64,000 nt of DNA, taken from NCBI RefSeq assembly GCF_000827125.1, contig NZ_CP010311.1, positions 3,059,001-3,123,000 of the forward strand, written 5' to 3'. Under the pieces are notes generated by a model. It was not told where the DNA came from. It made no database searches and saw only the letters and a list, made by a program, of their open reading frames with translations. Shown one piece after another: positions 61,376 through 64,000 of the stretch. The translations under genes and the position numbers were made by a program. Position 1 is the first letter of the stretch. Each line of letters starts with the position of its first letter. The DNA is from Geoalkalibacter subterraneus (lineage in GTDB: Bacteria; Desulfobacterota; Desulfuromonadia; Desulfuromonadales; Geoalkalibacteraceae).

Positions 61376-61563
61376 AAGAACAAAAGGCAATACGAGGTGG
61401 CGCGCCGAACCGCCGGACGTCGTCAGGACACCGGGAACAAATCGGTTACGGCACAAACAGGACTGGCATTTCATGCATCGTCGCCAACCTGTTTTGTCGC
61501 CATGGGCTCGTGAAGGAACCGGATGCGGAGGGGTGGGTCAGGGAGCGATGAGGAGCCGGCGGA

Positions 61564-61607
61564 TAAAAAAAGCTGAACCCCGCCAACCAATGGAACAGTC
61601 AGCGGGG
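61564..61607 (-). terminator. Terminator of glpK
   Basis: On the minus strand CCCCGC..GCGGGG with wobble extension is followed by TTCAGCTTTTTTTATC. It lies 56 nt after the glpK stop. Confidence 0.75.
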
Positions 61608-61662
61608 CATACTACAGGTTTTTCACGGAAAAACAAGAAGTTTTTGCGCCTTGACGTTTTTT

Positions 61663-63180
<1,518 letters not shown>

Positions 63181-63220
63181 GACGATTCTCCCCCGTTTGT
63201 TTTTTGCACCTGTTCAGCAT

Positions 63221-63324
63221 GGGCTCGCAACTCCCATGACAAGGACCACTTTTCGCCATCCCTGGCCGTTTGATTGGCGCCATCCCTGGCGCCAAACATC
63301 CTTGTCATGGGAGTTGCGACCCCC
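63221..63324 (-). repeat. Structured palindromic repeat, family A, copy 4
   Basis: In minus orientation: outer stem GGGGTCGCAACTCCCATGAC.. closed by ..ATGGGAGTTGCGAGCCC. Core is AAGGATGTTTGGCGCCAGGG, arm GGCGCCAATCAAAC, second hairpin GGCCAGGGATGGCG, the flanks AACTCGC and ATGCTGAACA. The outer stem of about 24 nt is nearly perfect. It is the cleanest copy in the window and lies between glpF and glpK. Confidence 0.9.
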
Positions 63325-63363
63325 GCGAGTTGAATAGTTACGTTTTTTCAGGTTTCTCATAGA

Positions 63364-64000
63364 CTAACCGACGACCAGTCTTGTCACAACGGTCTGATAC
63401 AAAACAGCTCCGAGCACACCGCCAATCACCGGCCCTGCGATCGGCACCCAGGAGTAGGCCCAATCGGAGTGCCCCTTGCCCGCAATGGGCAACAGCGCAT
63501 GGGCCAGGCGGGGCCCGAGATCGCGTGCCGGATTGATAGCGTAGCCGGTGGGACCGCCAAGCGAGAGCCCGAGGCTGAAGACCAGAATCCCAACGGCGTA
63601 AGGCCCGAATCCACTGCCGATGCCGTTGTTGGCGTTAAATATCCCCATAACCCCAATCAACAGAAAGGCAGTACCGATGATCTCCGTCACCAGGTTGCGG
63701 CTGTAGGCACGGATCGCCGGGCCGGTGCAGAAAACCGCCAGCTTGAGTTCGGGCGAGTCAGTCTTGCCCCAATGCGGCAGATAGGCCAGCCACACCAGCA
63801 CCGCGCCGGCAAAAGCTCCGGAAAACTGCCCGCACATGTAGATCACAGCATCCATCGCACCGACCTGGCCGATGGCGACAAACCCAAGAGTCACCGCAGG
63901 GTTGATATGTGCGCCGCTGATCCAGCCCGCCACATACACAGCGATAGCAACGCCAAACCCCCATCCCGCAGTAATCACGATCCAGCCGGAATTCTGCCCT
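63364..64000 (-). CDS. glpF: Aquaglyceroporin GlpF (N-terminus beyond window edge)
   Basis: The frame remains open to base 64000, so the first helices are outside. Visible are both NPA boxes (GAHINPAVTLGFVA and GYAINPARDLGPRL), the Asp after the second NPAR typical of glycerol facilitators, and helices VIYMCGQFSGAFAGAVLVWL, LVTEIIGTAFLLIGVMGIF and PVIGGVLGAVLYQ. It lets glycerol enter the cell for GlpK. Confidence 0.92.
   Translation of the reverse strand, partial: GQNSGWIVITAGWGFGVAIAVYVAGWISGAHINPAVTLGFVAIGQVGAMDAVIYMCGQFSGAFAGAVLVWLAYLPHWGKTDSPELKLAVFCTGPAIRAYSRNLVTEIIGTAFLLIGVMGIFNANNGIGSGFGPYAVGILVFSLGLSLGGPTGYAINPARDLGPRLAHALLPIAGKGHSDWAYSWVPIAGPVIGGVLGAVLYQTVVTRLVVG

Overview
The window looks like chromosomal DNA from a Desulfuromonadales-type bacterium (Geobacter/Desulfuromonas/Geoalkalibacter-like, Desulfobacterota). 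The pointers are a multiheme c-type cytochrome paired with a membrane cytochrome b, a c-heme sensor diguanylate cyclase, HDOD-GGDEF proteins, a type IV pilus minor-pilin operon plus PilT, a group 3-type NiFe hydrogenase, a sodium-pumping methylmalonyl-CoA decarboxylase, and GlcD/GlcF-type lactate/glycolate oxidation. This assignment rests on gene content alone. No rRNA, tRNA or CRISPR array was seen.

Layout. 1-4.4 kb: edge of a PAS regulator, an orphan poly-Gly lipoprotein, an LptC-like lipoprotein and the 3' remnant of an outer-membrane porin. 4.4-8.4 kb: NiFe hydrogenase operon in which the Fe-S (beta) and flavin (gamma) subunits are one polypeptide. 8.5-13.0 kb: a chemotaxis locus with intact cheB and two receiver proteins, but with cheR, cheW, cheA, a membrane protein and a histidine kinase reduced to joined fragments. 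13.1-16.3 kb: a bc-type cytochrome operon (7-heme c, cytochrome b, three related small membrane proteins, a receiver lacking its phospho-Asp) behind a good sigma-54 promoter. 16.98-19.75 kb: a complete insertion sequence with 17-bp inverted repeats and a 9-bp target duplication, carrying a DDE transposase and a DUF4338 (DruA-type) gene. 19.8-26 kb: heme-sensor diguanylate cyclase and the divergent fimT-pilW-pilV-pilX-pilY1-type operon. 26-29.6 kb: YeeE/TusA thiosulfate-uptake pair with a triple-PAS histidine kinase. 29.9-36.1 kb: rubrerythrin-like protein, two small heat-shock proteins, transketolase, ferredoxin, MBL-fold hydrolase, a 59-residue zinc-ribbon protein and a SHOCT-like membrane protein.

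36.5-40.5 kb: biotin-dependent Na+-pumping decarboxylase operon (carboxyltransferase, gamma, biotin carrier, beta). 40.6-45 kb: QueG-like Fe-S protein, moaA, pilT and a PP-loop thiolase. 45.2-47.1 kb: a subtilisin-like protease whose reading frame breaks in a (GGA)5-G9 tract. 47.1-54.5 kb: glcF, glcD, two tandem HDOD-GGDEF genes and a larA-like gene. 55-64 kb: radA, moaC, a PH-like membrane protein, tautomerase, MFS transporter, tatA, DUF302, DEAD-box helicase, glpK and glpF (cut by the window edge).

The most unusual layer is non-coding. At least four families of palindromic repeats sit between genes. One family (four copies) shows compensatory base changes in its stems, which argues that the folded form is what is conserved. 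One nested palindrome separates the Shine-Dalgarno of glcF from its start codon by about 230 nt, in a way that folding could undo. Another palindrome lies immediately upstream of the Shine-Dalgarno of the helicase gene.
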